64,000 nucleotides of DNA from NCBI RefSeq assembly GCF_042432445.1, contig NZ_JBHLXE010000100.1, forward strand, positions 124,001 to 188,000, in the 5' to 3' direction. Positions 36,292-44,006 of this stretch are shown piece by piece; the stretch's first letter is position 1; each line of letters starts with the position of its first letter. Source of the DNA: Thorsellia kenyensis. Lineage in GTDB: Bacteria; Pseudomonadota; Gammaproteobacteria; Enterobacterales; Thorselliaceae. The notes under the pieces were generated by a model, which was given only the letters and a program-made list of their open reading frames with translations, ran no database searches and had not been told where the DNA came from. The position numbers and the translations under genes were made by a program.

Positions 36292-36444
36292 CAAGTATCA
36301 CCTTCAAAAGAATTATGTTAAAATTTAAGGGAATTTATGGCTATTAAATGTCTTATCTTTCCTAAGGTATCTGAACTTACAACGCGTTGGCATCTTTCGA
36401 TATCGCATTAACTGGCAGAATGATATTTCGTTAAAAGGAATAGG

Positions 36445-36957
36445 ATGAAGCAAAGACCAAAAACATTAGAGTCGCTATTACAAAAATTCAGTGATGAGCA
36501 TCCCCCGTTACATAGCATTGTGCAACAAAGTCACGCGCTTAGTCAATTAAGTGACGCGCTTAATACTATTTTACCTGAAGAAATGCGTTCACACATTAGG
36601 GCGGCTAATTTTAATCAAGGCACACTTGTATTACAAATCAGTAGTGCAGCTTGGCAATTAAGACTAAATTACTATCGTGAAGAGTTAATTGATAAACTTA
36701 GGCAATCTATTTTGCCTGGATTAGTCTCGGTTACTTTTAAAATTAATCCAGACATACTCTCATGGAAGCAAGAAAAATTCAAACTTAATACTTACAAATT
36801 GAAGGCCCCGATTCAGTTTACCCTGGATAAGCCCAGAAAAATTAGCCCTGAAACAGGAAAAATTTTACTTACGCTCTCTAACGAAGCCCCACCAAAATTA
36901 TCTGATGCATTAAAAAAAATGGCCATGCATGCTTTTAAACCCCCGACCTTAAAATAA
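36445..36957 (+). CDS. dciA: DciA family protein (DUF721), probable replicative helicase loader/operator
   Basis: A 170-residue protein. The conserved region spans about residues 10-110 and includes LNTILPEEMRSHIRAANFNQ, TLVLQISSAAWQLRLNYYRE and a helix LIDKLRQSILPGLVSVTFKINP. This is the KH-like DUF721 fold. The lysine-rich C-terminal tail (about 110-170) is probably flexible. DciA is the ancestral partner of DnaB in bacteria that lack DnaC; in many gammaproteobacteria its gene lies near lpxC and secA. Here it is divergent from recC and 18 bases upstream of yciU. Family assignment is by remembered similarity to Vibrio-type proteins. Confidence 0.8.
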   Translation: MKQRPKTLESLLQKFSDEHPPLHSIVQQSHALSQLSDALNTILPEEMRSHIRAANFNQGTLVLQISSAAWQLRLNYYREELIDKLRQSILPGLVSVTFKINPDILSWKQEKFKLNTYKLKAPIQFTLDKPRKISPETGKILLTLSNEAPPKLSDALKKMAMHAFKPPTLK

Positions 36958-36974
36958 TTAATATTGGAACTCGT

Positions 36975-37337
36975 ATGATTTTAAATGATGATTCTGCTTT
37001 AGATCTCGCTTTTGAACTGTTTATGACTCTAGCTTCAGATAACTTGTCTGAACATGAAATGGCACTTTTTAACCAATATTTTAATGAGTATGGCTTTATT
37101 GAATTGTTTGATTTGGAAGAATCTACATTAGATAATCTTGATACTTCTATGGATTTTACATCTGAAAATGATTTAGATACAGAAGGGAATGTTTCTTTTA
37201 GTTCATCGCTTGCTGAAGTGATTATAGGTGCCAATCCACCTAATAGCAAGCACTCAGTTTTATTTGCAAAAGTCATTTTATCACTGGATTCAGAAAAACA
37301 GTTTAGCCACATTCAGTGGATGAGCGACTTGAATTAA
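36975..37337 (+). CDS. yciU: YciU/DUF440 family putative double-stranded DNA mimic protein
   Basis: A 120-residue, strongly acidic protein. The N-terminal part (FELFMTLASDNLSEHEMALFNQYF...GFIELFD) and C-terminal part (AEVIIGANPPN, LFAKVILS, FSHIQWMSDL) match the UPF0263 family, to which E. coli YciU and Haemophilus HI1450 belong. HI1450 was described as a DNA-surface mimic that binds HU. Between the two parts lies an acidic Ser/Thr/Asp-rich insertion of about 20-25 residues (about 47-72) that I do not recall in relatives. It is 17 bases downstream of dciA and probably cotranscribed. Confidence 0.85.
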   Translation: MILNDDSALDLAFELFMTLASDNLSEHEMALFNQYFNEYGFIELFDLEESTLDNLDTSMDFTSENDLDTEGNVSFSSSLAEVIIGANPPNSKHSVLFAKVILSLDSEKQFSHIQWMSDLN

Positions 37338-37491
37338 TTCTTAGGTACCGTCATGAGTTTTCTTTACACAATTGTTACCTACAGATAAAGAGTTAGTTTT
37401 TACTTTATCGTGTGCAAAAATTTATAGTGGGATTGACACCATTTAAATTTATCAACATTTTCAATTGGTTGAAGGTGAACACTTTTAGAAC

Positions 37492-37527
37492 CTCTCTCTT
37501 TAACATTATGAATCAGTAAAGAGAGAG
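37492..37527. repeat. 11-bp inverted repeat between yciU and argS
   Basis: CTCTCTCTTTA (37492-37502) and TAAAGAGAGAG (37517-37527) are perfect complements with a 14-base loop, between two convergent genes. Neither side has a T-run, so it may act as a weak bidirectional terminator or 3' end-stabilising hairpin. The rest of the gap 37338-37538 shows nothing clear. Confidence 0.7.
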
Positions 37528-37538
37528 TATAGATATCC

Positions 37539-39278
37539 CTACATCCTTTCTACTGTCTTAATACCTAAAGTCTCGAGTCCTGTTTGAATCGTCTTAGCTG
37601 TAAGATGGGCTAACAGTAATCGGCTATTTTTAATCGTATCGAGTTCTGCTTGTAAAATTGAACACGCCTCATAAAACTTTGAAAATAAACCAGCAAGCTC
37701 AAACAAATAGGTACACATTACATGGGGAGTACCCTCTTTAGCCACTGTAAGAATAACTTCTTCAAACTGTAAAAGAGATAGAGCTAAAGAAATTTCTTCC
37801 GGTGCATTTAATACAATAGAACTGCTAGCGATACTTTGTGGAGATATCCCTGCTTTTTTGAAAATTGAATTCACCCTTGAAAAAGCATAAAGCATGTAAG
37901 GCGCCGTATTACCATCAAAAGAGAGCATATGATCCCAATCAAAAATATAATCTGTGGTTCTATTTTTAGATAAATCAGCATACTTCACTGCACCTATACC
38001 TACTATTTCACTCAATCTATCAAGCTCTTGTTCATCCATTTCACTGTTTTTACTTTGAATTAATTGCTTCGCTCTGTCTTTAGCTTCATCTAACAAATCA
38101 ATTAATTTAATGGTTCCTCCCGAACGCGTCTTAAACGGTTTACCATCTTTACCTAGCATCATGCCAATTTGATGATGTTCTAATGAAACAGAATCTGGAA
38201 CATAACCTGCCATTCTTGCAATTAACCATGCCTGAGTTAAATGTTGATTTTGTCTTGAATCTACATAATAAAGTGCCCGATTAGCTTTAAGCTTTTCTAC
38301 TCGATATTTAGCCGAAGCAATATCTGTTGTAGTATATAAGAATCCACCACCACTTTTTTGGATCACGACTCCCATAGGGTCACCATTTTTATTTCTATAC
38401 TCATCTAAATAGACTACTGTAGCTCCTTCACTTTCTACAGCTATTCCCCGATTTTTTAAATCGGTTACTATTTCAAGAAGCATATCATTATATAAACTTT
38501 CTCCCATCGTATCATTTTCGCTTAGCGTGACATTAAGTCGCTCATAAACTAAAAAATTTTGAGCCATAGTTAGCTTGACCAACTTTTGCCACATTTCTAG
38601 ACAATAAGCATCTCCGCTTTGTAGTTTAACCACATAATCTCTTGCTTTAATAGCGAATGATTCGTCCTCATCATAAGTCTTTTTAGCATCACGATAAAAG
38701 GCTTCAAGATCGGTTAATGCCATATCTGTTGCATGCTCATTTTGCATCTTTTCTAAATAAGCAATCAACATCCCAAACTGAGTACCCCAATCACCAATAT
38801 GATTAGCCCTAATCACATTATGCCCTAAAAAACTTAACGTCCTTACGACTGCATCTCCAATAATTGTCGTTCTTAAATGCCCTACATGCATCTCTTTTGC
38901 GACATTTGGGGCTGAGTAATCAACAACAACTGTTTCTGGAATAACTGGAGAAACACCCAAGTTGGGAGAAGAAATAACCTCAGAAATTTTGGTCGCTAAC
39001 CACTCCGGTTTTAAGGTGATATTGATAAATCCTGGTCCTGCGACCTCAAGATTTTCAATCATATCTTTGGTTATATTTTCTAGCTTATTGATCAGTTGCT
39101 CGGCAAGCTCGCGAGGCATTTTTCCTGTTTTTTTTGCAATCGACATAACACCATTAATTTGATATTGTCCAAATTGTGGCTTTGTAGATACCCTTATCTG
39201 AGGATCCCAATCATCAATTTGAGATAATTGAAAAAGTGCTTCTTTTGCATGATTTGATAAAATAGACTGAATATTCAA
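37539..39278 (-). CDS. argS: Arginyl-tRNA synthetase
   Basis: A class I aminoacyl-tRNA synthetase that charges tRNA-Arg. Domain order: an N-terminal Add-1 domain (to about 115, with PQFGQYQINGVMSIAKK and AGPGFINITLKP), the catalytic core with HVGH (131-134) after SAPNVAKEM, and the C-terminal anticodon-binding helices ending in LETLGIKTVERM. The longest frame begins at a TTG at 39326 with no ribosome binding site. A second TTG at 39278 has AGGA six to seven bases upstream, and its product, MNIQSIL, matches the E. coli start. I chose it, giving 579 residues; both candidate starts are TTG. Confidence 0.96.
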   Translation of the reverse strand: MNIQSILSNHAKEALFQLSQIDDWDPQIRVSTKPQFGQYQINGVMSIAKKTGKMPRELAEQLINKLENITKDMIENLEVAGPGFINITLKPEWLATKISEVISSPNLGVSPVIPETVVVDYSAPNVAKEMHVGHLRTTIIGDAVVRTLSFLGHNVIRANHIGDWGTQFGMLIAYLEKMQNEHATDMALTDLEAFYRDAKKTYDEDESFAIKARDYVVKLQSGDAYCLEMWQKLVKLTMAQNFLVYERLNVTLSENDTMGESLYNDMLLEIVTDLKNRGIAVESEGATVVYLDEYRNKNGDPMGVVIQKSGGGFLYTTTDIASAKYRVEKLKANRALYYVDSRQNQHLTQAWLIARMAGYVPDSVSLEHHQIGMMLGKDGKPFKTRSGGTIKLIDLLDEAKDRAKQLIQSKNSEMDEQELDRLSEIVGIGAVKYADLSKNRTTDYIFDWDHMLSFDGNTAPYMLYAFSRVNSIFKKAGISPQSIASSSIVLNAPEEISLALSLLQFEEVILTVAKEGTPHVMCTYLFELAGLFSKFYEACSILQAELDTIKNSRLLLAHLTAKTIQTGLETLGIKTVERM

Positions 39279-39384
39279 AATAGTTCCTATTAGAATGTGA
39301 CTTGTTTTTAAATTTTCAAAGGCCAAATTTAGAAATTAGCTAGGCACAATGAAATAGTTTAAAATAGCTGTTGTTATATTTAAT

Positions 39385-39402
39385 ATTCACTATTCAGTGA
39401 AT
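39385..39402. repeat. Inverted repeat in the argS-dcd divergent gap
   Basis: ATTCACT (39385-39391) and AGTGAAT (39396-39402) are separated by four bases. It lies midway between the divergent argS and dcd starts, so it could be an operator or a chance hairpin in AT-rich DNA. Confidence 0.4.
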
Positions 39403-39530
39403 GCGATTTTATTATTATAGCATTTTTACTATTAATCCGTCAGCAACTCAAAAAAAACTTATCTTTTAAAATATTTGATATATGATAGACATTAAATATT
39501 CAGGATTTAAACTACATAGAGGATACCAGC

Positions 39531-40118
39531 ATGCGTTTGTGTGACAAGGATATAGAAGAGTGGTTGGATGATGGGCGTTTAAAAATTGAACCTAGGCCGC
39601 ATTCAAACAAAATATGTGGTGCTACCGCCGATGTAACTCTTGGAAATAAATTCAGAGTTTTTCAAGCTCATACGGATGCTTTCATAGATTTAAGTGGCCC
39701 TAAAGATGAGGTTTCTGCTGCACTAGATAGAGTTATGAGTGATGAAATTGTTATAGCTGAAAATGAAGCTTTTTTTCTTCATCCTGGGGAACTCGCGCTT
39801 GGTGTAACTCATGAATCAATTAGTTTGCCTGCTAATATCGTCGGTTGGTTAGATGGACGTTCCTCTTTGGCAAGATTGGGATTAATGGTGCATGTTACAG
39901 CGCATCGTATAGATCCTGGTTGGCATGGCTGTGTCGTATTGGAATTTTTTAATTCAGGCAAACTTCCCCTAGCGTTAAGACCCGGTATGGGCATTGGAGC
40001 AATTAGTTTTGAGTTATTAACCGACTTTGCTATTCGTCCCTACAATCAACGTAAAGATGCAAAATACAAAGATCAACAAGGTGCGGTGGCAAGTCGCATT
40101 AATCAAGACAACAAATAA
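39531..40118 (+). CDS. dcd: dCTP deaminase
   Basis: It deaminates dCTP to dUTP, the main route to dTTP in enterobacteria. The 195 residues (E. coli 193) contain MRLCDKDIEEWLDDGRL at the start and FLHPGELALGVTHESI. The active-site block GRSSLARLGLMVHVTAHRIDPG follows, then VLEFFNSGKLPLALRPGMGIGAI. AGAGGA precedes the ATG. It is followed nine bases later by pdxJ, an unusual pairing compared with E. coli. Confidence 0.98.
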   Translation: MRLCDKDIEEWLDDGRLKIEPRPHSNKICGATADVTLGNKFRVFQAHTDAFIDLSGPKDEVSAALDRVMSDEIVIAENEAFFLHPGELALGVTHESISLPANIVGWLDGRSSLARLGLMVHVTAHRIDPGWHGCVVLEFFNSGKLPLALRPGMGIGAISFELLTDFAIRPYNQRKDAKYKDQQGAVASRINQDNK

Positions 40119-40127
40119 GGAGTGATA

Positions 40128-40862
40128 ATGAACAGCCCCATTTTATTAGGCGTCAATATTGACCATATCGCCACGGTGAGAAATGCAAGAGGTACAAATT
40201 ATCCCGATCCTATCCAAGCTGCTTTTATTGCCGAACAAGCAGGTGCAGATGGCATAACCATTCATTTAAGAGAAGATAGAAGACATATTACGGATAGAGA
40301 TGTTAAATTATTAAAAGAAACCATCCAAACTCGAATGAATCTAGAAATGGCAGTGACCGATGAGATGGTAGCGATAGCTTGTGAAATCAAACCTACTTAT
40401 GTTTGCCTTGTTCCCGAAAGAAGAGAAGAAGTCACGACTGAAGGAGGATTAGATGTTATTAGCCAATATGATAAAGTAAAGTCTGCCATTGATAAGCTCT
40501 CAGATGAAGGCATACTGGTTTCATTGTTCATTGATCCTGAATTTGACCAAATAAGCGCTGCGGCAAATCTAAAAGCGCCTTTTATTGAATTGCATACAGG
40601 ACAATATGCACAAGTCAACGGCTTATCTCAAGAAAAGGAATTAAACCGTATTCGTGAAGCTGCGCAATTCGCATCAACATTTGGTATTAAAGTTAATGCA
40701 GGACATGGTCTAACCTATCATAATGTCTCTGAAATTGCTAAAATCAAAGAAATATATGAACTTAACATAGGGCATGCAATTATCGGTCAAGCTTTATTTA
40801 GTGGTTTAGCATATTCAGTCTCTGAAATGAAACGCATTATGCTTCAAGCCAGGGGTTTGTAA
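40128..40862 (+). CDS. pdxJ: Pyridoxine 5'-phosphate synthase
   Basis: It condenses 1-deoxy-xylulose 5-phosphate with 3-amino-2-oxopropyl phosphate in the last ring-forming step of vitamin B6 synthesis. From ATG 40128 it has 244 residues: GVNIDHIATVRNARGTNYPDP near the N terminus, GADGITIHLREDRRHI, LVPERREEVTTEGGLD, and the phosphate-binding end NIGHAIIGQALFSGL. The frame also opens at GTG 40122, but AAGGAG seven bases before the ATG fixes the start. It is upstream of acpS, as in E. coli. Confidence 0.98.
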   Translation: MNSPILLGVNIDHIATVRNARGTNYPDPIQAAFIAEQAGADGITIHLREDRRHITDRDVKLLKETIQTRMNLEMAVTDEMVAIACEIKPTYVCLVPERREEVTTEGGLDVISQYDKVKSAIDKLSDEGILVSLFIDPEFDQISAAANLKAPFIELHTGQYAQVNGLSQEKELNRIREAAQFASTFGIKVNAGHGLTYHNVSEIAKIKEIYELNIGHAIIGQALFSGLAYSVSEMKRIMLQARGL

Positions 40863-40893
40863 TCAAAAAATTCAATTTATGTTAAGGTAAGCT

Positions 40894-41274
40894 ATGGCAA
40901 TATTTGGAATTGGTTCTGACATTGTTGAAATTTCTAGAATTAAAAAAACTTATGACCGGTTTGGTGATAAGTTTGCTAAGCGGATCTTGACAGACAATGA
41001 ATGGCAAATTTATCAAACTCATGCCGATAAAATTAGATTTCTTGCTAAAAGGTTTGCTGTAAAAGAAGCTGCGGCAAAAGCGTTAGGATTAGGGATCAGA
41101 AATGGTCTTGCATTTAATCAATTCGGTACTGTTAATGACGAATTTGGAAAACCTTCCTTGCAATTATTTAAGACAGCTCAAATGCTTAGCGAACAATTGG
41201 GAATAACAACTTCACATTTGACGCTGTCAGATGAAATTAATTACAGCATTGCTTTTGTTATTTTTGAGAAATAA
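40894..41274 (+). CDS. acpS: Holo-[acyl-carrier-protein] synthase
   Basis: It transfers 4'-phosphopantetheine from CoA to apo-ACP. The 126 residues match the small trimeric AcpS type: FGIGSDIVEISRI with the metal-binding Asp, and AKRFAVKEAAAKALGLGIRNG with the catalytic Glu and Lys. It follows pdxJ by 31 bases and ends at a bidirectional terminator shared with fliT. Confidence 0.97.
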   Translation: MAIFGIGSDIVEISRIKKTYDRFGDKFAKRILTDNEWQIYQTHADKIRFLAKRFAVKEAAAKALGLGIRNGLAFNQFGTVNDEFGKPSLQLFKTAQMLSEQLGITTSHLTLSDEINYSIAFVIFEK

Positions 41275-41277
41275 AAT

Positions 41278-41307
41278 AAGGATCTAATAAGATCCTTTTG
41301 TTATTTT
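41278..41307. terminator. Bidirectional terminator between acpS and fliT
   Basis: AAGGATC (41278-41284) and GATCCTT (41291-41297) form a stem with a six-base loop. T-rich tracts follow on both strands (TTGTTATTTTT on plus; ATTTTATTT on minus). It ends both convergent transcripts. Confidence 0.85.
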
Positions 41308-41327
41308 TCCTTGAATGACTTTGCAAG

Positions 41328-41696
41328 TTAACTCTTAAAAATATCTTTTAATAACCTATTTTCAATGGCCTCATCACTAAATTCACTATAGGCAAGATGA
41401 ACTTTCTTCTGGTTATCGAGACTCTGTATACCCTGTTTTAGTAATCCTCGCTTTGAATGAGATAGCTCAGTAACCGTCTGGATGTTTTCAACTGTTTTCC
41501 CAATTAAATCTAACAATTCAGGAGATAAATTTGCTTCTACATCTATATCTGCAACATTAGGCAGCGTTGATGATAAATTTTCAAACTCAGTTTCTAAAGT
41601 AACTAGACTATCCCATTCTTGAGCATGGCATAATTTCATCATTTCTTCAGTCAATAGAAAAAGAGATTTATATTTATTTAATACAGCTTCTGTCAT
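41328..41696 (-). CDS. fliT: Flagellar export chaperone FliT
   Basis: A small helical protein of 122 residues. It follows fliD and fliS, the usual place of fliT. Family members bind the cap protein FliD before export and, in Salmonella, inhibit FlhDC. Sequence conservation is low, as is normal for FliT. The call rests on size, predicted all-helical content (KYKSLFLLTEEMMKLCHAQEWDSL at the start resembles FliT) and operon position. It is 67 bases downstream of fliS. Confidence 0.8.
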   Translation of the reverse strand: MTEAVLNKYKSLFLLTEEMMKLCHAQEWDSLVTLETEFENLSSTLPNVADIDVEANLSPELLDLIGKTVENIQTVTELSHSKRGLLKQGIQSLDNQKKVHLAYSEFSDEAIENRLLKDIFKS

Positions 41697-41763
41697 AGAA
41701 ATTATCCAACTTCTTTTAAATATTTTTGATTAAGAACCAATTCCCAAAAGCTATAACATAATC

Positions 41764-42177
41764 TTATGCGCCAGCAGCAGGATCTATTTCTTTCCAAGCA
41801 TCAGAAATATTTGTCAGTAATTTAACGACTTCATCAATCGCAGTAACATCATTTTTCAAATTAGCATGGACTAATCTTTCAGTCATATAACCGTATAATG
41901 AATCTAGATTATCCGCTAATTCACCATCAATTTCAGGGTTTAAAGAGGCTCTCAAGCCATTATCAATAATACCTACCGCTTTAGATATAGCAACACCCTT
42001 CTCTGCAATATGGTTTGGCGAGTCACCTTGCTCAATTAATATTTTGGCTCTTAATAATGCGTTCACAGCACCGTCAAACAATAAAGAAATAAGATGATGA
42101 GGACTTGCACTCATCACACTACTTTCAAGTCCGACATTTGCATAAGTTTGGGTTTTTGCTTTTGATGGAGAATACAT
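41764..42177 (-). CDS. fliS: Flagellin export chaperone FliS
   Basis: A four-helix chaperone that keeps flagellin unpolymerised before export. From ATG 42177 it has 137 residues with the family blocks YANVGLESSVMSASPHHLI, LLFDGAVNALLRAK and GLRASLNPEIDGELADNL. The longer frame to 42189 adds only four residues, and GAGGT lies six bases before the chosen ATG. It is the middle gene of fliDST. Confidence 0.95.
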   Translation of the reverse strand: MYSPSKAKTQTYANVGLESSVMSASPHHLISLLFDGAVNALLRAKILIEQGDSPNHIAEKGVAISKAVGIIDNGLRASLNPEIDGELADNLDSLYGYMTERLVHANLKNDVTAIDEVVKLLTNISDAWKEIDPAAGA

Positions 42178-42270
42178 AATTGACCTCATTCATAAAAAAA
42201 ACTTGCTGGCGAATCTTAAGTAAACTAAATTACTTACAATACGCCACACAAGTAAGTCTAGTGGTACTGA

Positions 42271-43731
42271 TTATTTATTTTGGTTTGAAATAGCTGACAA
42301 CTGCTGCGTTAAATAGGCACTTGTGCTATTCATTTGCGCCATCATTCTATCTAACGCTTCAAATTGTCTACGAGTTGATTCAATATTTGCTTCAATACTT
42401 GATGTTGTATTCTCAATCGTCTGTTCAACACGTTTAACTAATGAATTCAACGAATCTTCTTGCGTTTTGAACAGACCCGTAGAATTATTCATTATTGAAG
42501 AGAGCTGCTGACTTGTTGTCGTAGCATACCCAGTTTTTTCACCATCGCCGATAAAGAAATCTATGACAGCCTGGCTGTTCTCTTCAAGCGCCTTATCTAA
42601 TTTTTTAGAATCAATTTCAAGCTTAAGTGTACTCGTTCCTGCAACATCAGATGTATTTAAAGTAATACCTAAACTGTTTAGAGTGGAAAATACGCCATCT
42701 TGGACACTAGTCACTTGATTTCTTAATTGATTTTGCAAACCTCTTAATGCAGTATTTCCTAGCAAATCACCATTTGAAGCAGAAAGTTCTTCACCGGGCT
42801 TGCCTGGTACAAATTTTGTTTGGTTTGCTATTGTTGTTTGCACTTCGTTATACGCATCAACATAGGCTGTTATGGCGGCTTTCAGTTCTTTAGAATCCTT
42901 GCTGATTGTTAAGGTTTCTTTATCATAAACAGTTTTCGTTAAACCATTTTCAGTAATTTCTGAAGTCCCACTCAGACTTTTAACTGTAAGTGAAACTCCG
43001 TCGACCACATTCTCAAATGCATTTGTACTACTAGTTAATCTAACACCATTAAATTGTATAACAGCATCGCTAGCATCTTTCACATTATTAGTATTTAATG
43101 AAGCGACTATGTCATCAAATTTTTGACTTGAAGCACCAGATACAGACACAGTAAATGCTGAGTCAGCACCTGTTGAACGACTAGATAATGCAAGGTAGCC
43201 TTGACCACTTCCGTCATAAACAATTTCAGCACGAACAACATCGTCTGAAGCATTTATTTTTTTACGAATGTCATCTAAGGTATATTCACCTGCTTCAAGA
43301 GTTATTTCAAAAGTCCCATCTTCTGCGCTAGGAGAAGCAAATGATATTTTTGTATCGCCTGTGGAGGTAATTAAGACATCATCCTTACCAGCTGATTGAG
43401 TAGATTGAGAAACTTGTCCACTTGCTAATTCAAGGACTGAAACGCTATAACTACCAGGATTTGCACCCGCTTTTACGCTCGCAGTAAAGTTCTCATTTGA
43501 GCTAGTAACTGATGTTGTGCTTAGCTCTTTGATTTTAGCTAAGTTTTGTGCAGCTGCATCTAACTTAGCAACAGAGGATTTGACAACTCCCCATGCAGTT
43601 AACTGGTTATTTAAACTTGATTTTTGATCTGTTAAGGGCTTTAAGCGTGTTTGTTCTGACGCCAATAATTGATCTAAAATACCTTGAAGATCAAGACCTG
43701 AACCTACGCCTAGTGAACTTATACCTGCCAT
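42271..43731 (-). CDS. fliD: Flagellar cap protein FliD (hook-associated protein 2)
   Basis: The pentameric cap under which flagellin folds at the filament tip. It has 486 residues. The conserved FliD N-terminal domain includes GISSLGVGSGLDLQGILDQLL. The variable exposed middle is Ser/Thr/Asp-rich (about 85-280), and the C-terminal domain ends in helical coiled-coil residues (about 400-480). It lacks a cleavable signal, as expected for flagellar type III export. A sigma-28-like promoter lies about 77 bases upstream. Confidence 0.96.
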   Translation of the reverse strand: MAGISSLGVGSGLDLQGILDQLLASEQTRLKPLTDQKSSLNNQLTAWGVVKSSVAKLDAAAQNLAKIKELSTTSVTSSNENFTASVKAGANPGSYSVSVLELASGQVSQSTQSAGKDDVLITSTGDTKISFASPSAEDGTFEITLEAGEYTLDDIRKKINASDDVVRAEIVYDGSGQGYLALSSRSTGADSAFTVSVSGASSQKFDDIVASLNTNNVKDASDAVIQFNGVRLTSSTNAFENVVDGVSLTVKSLSGTSEITENGLTKTVYDKETLTISKDSKELKAAITAYVDAYNEVQTTIANQTKFVPGKPGEELSASNGDLLGNTALRGLQNQLRNQVTSVQDGVFSTLNSLGITLNTSDVAGTSTLKLEIDSKKLDKALEENSQAVIDFFIGDGEKTGYATTTSQQLSSIMNNSTGLFKTQEDSLNSLVKRVEQTIENTTSSIEANIESTRRQFEALDRMMAQMNSTSAYLTQQLSAISNQNK

Positions 43732-43807
43732 ATAGGACTCCTTTGGAATTTTTGATTTTTTTTAAATCAAATTGGAAACATTTTATCTAATCTTTAAATC
43801 TATAAGT

Positions 43808-43834
43808 ATATCGACCTAATCAATGTGAACTTTA
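43808..43834 (-). promoter_or_regulatory. Sigma-28 (FliA) promoter of fliDST
   Basis: On the minus strand TAAAGTTC and GTCGATAT are separated by exactly 11 bases. The FliA consensus is TAAAGTTT, 11 bases, GCCGATAA; the match is 7/8 and 6/8. It lies 77-103 bases upstream of the fliD start. Confidence 0.85.
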
Positions 43835-43936
43835 ATACTTTTTAATCACTTTGTTCAGCACTACAAATATTATAATTTATTATTATTTGTAACCAATTAT
43901 ACAACAGGATCCCTATTAAGCCTATTTACTTTACAA

Positions 43937-43965
43937 CTATTTAACCTGTTTACATGGTTAAATAG
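43937..43965. repeat. 10-bp hairpin between dnaE and fliD
   Basis: CTATTTAACC (43937-43946) and GGTTAAATAG (43956-43965) form a perfect stem with a nine-base loop, 42 bases past the dnaE stop on the minus strand. There is no adjacent T-run. It is a possible terminator or 3' stabiliser for dnaE. The gap 43732-44006 otherwise holds only the fliD promoter. Confidence 0.6.
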
Positions 43966-44006
43966 GTATGTTTCTTTCTCATTATTTAAGAATGAAGAAT
44001 GAATAA

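Noticed and set aside
36935..37312. 125-codon minus-strand frame overlapping yciU
   Set aside because: It is Ser-rich, unlike any family I know, and lies antisense to the clear DUF440 gene.
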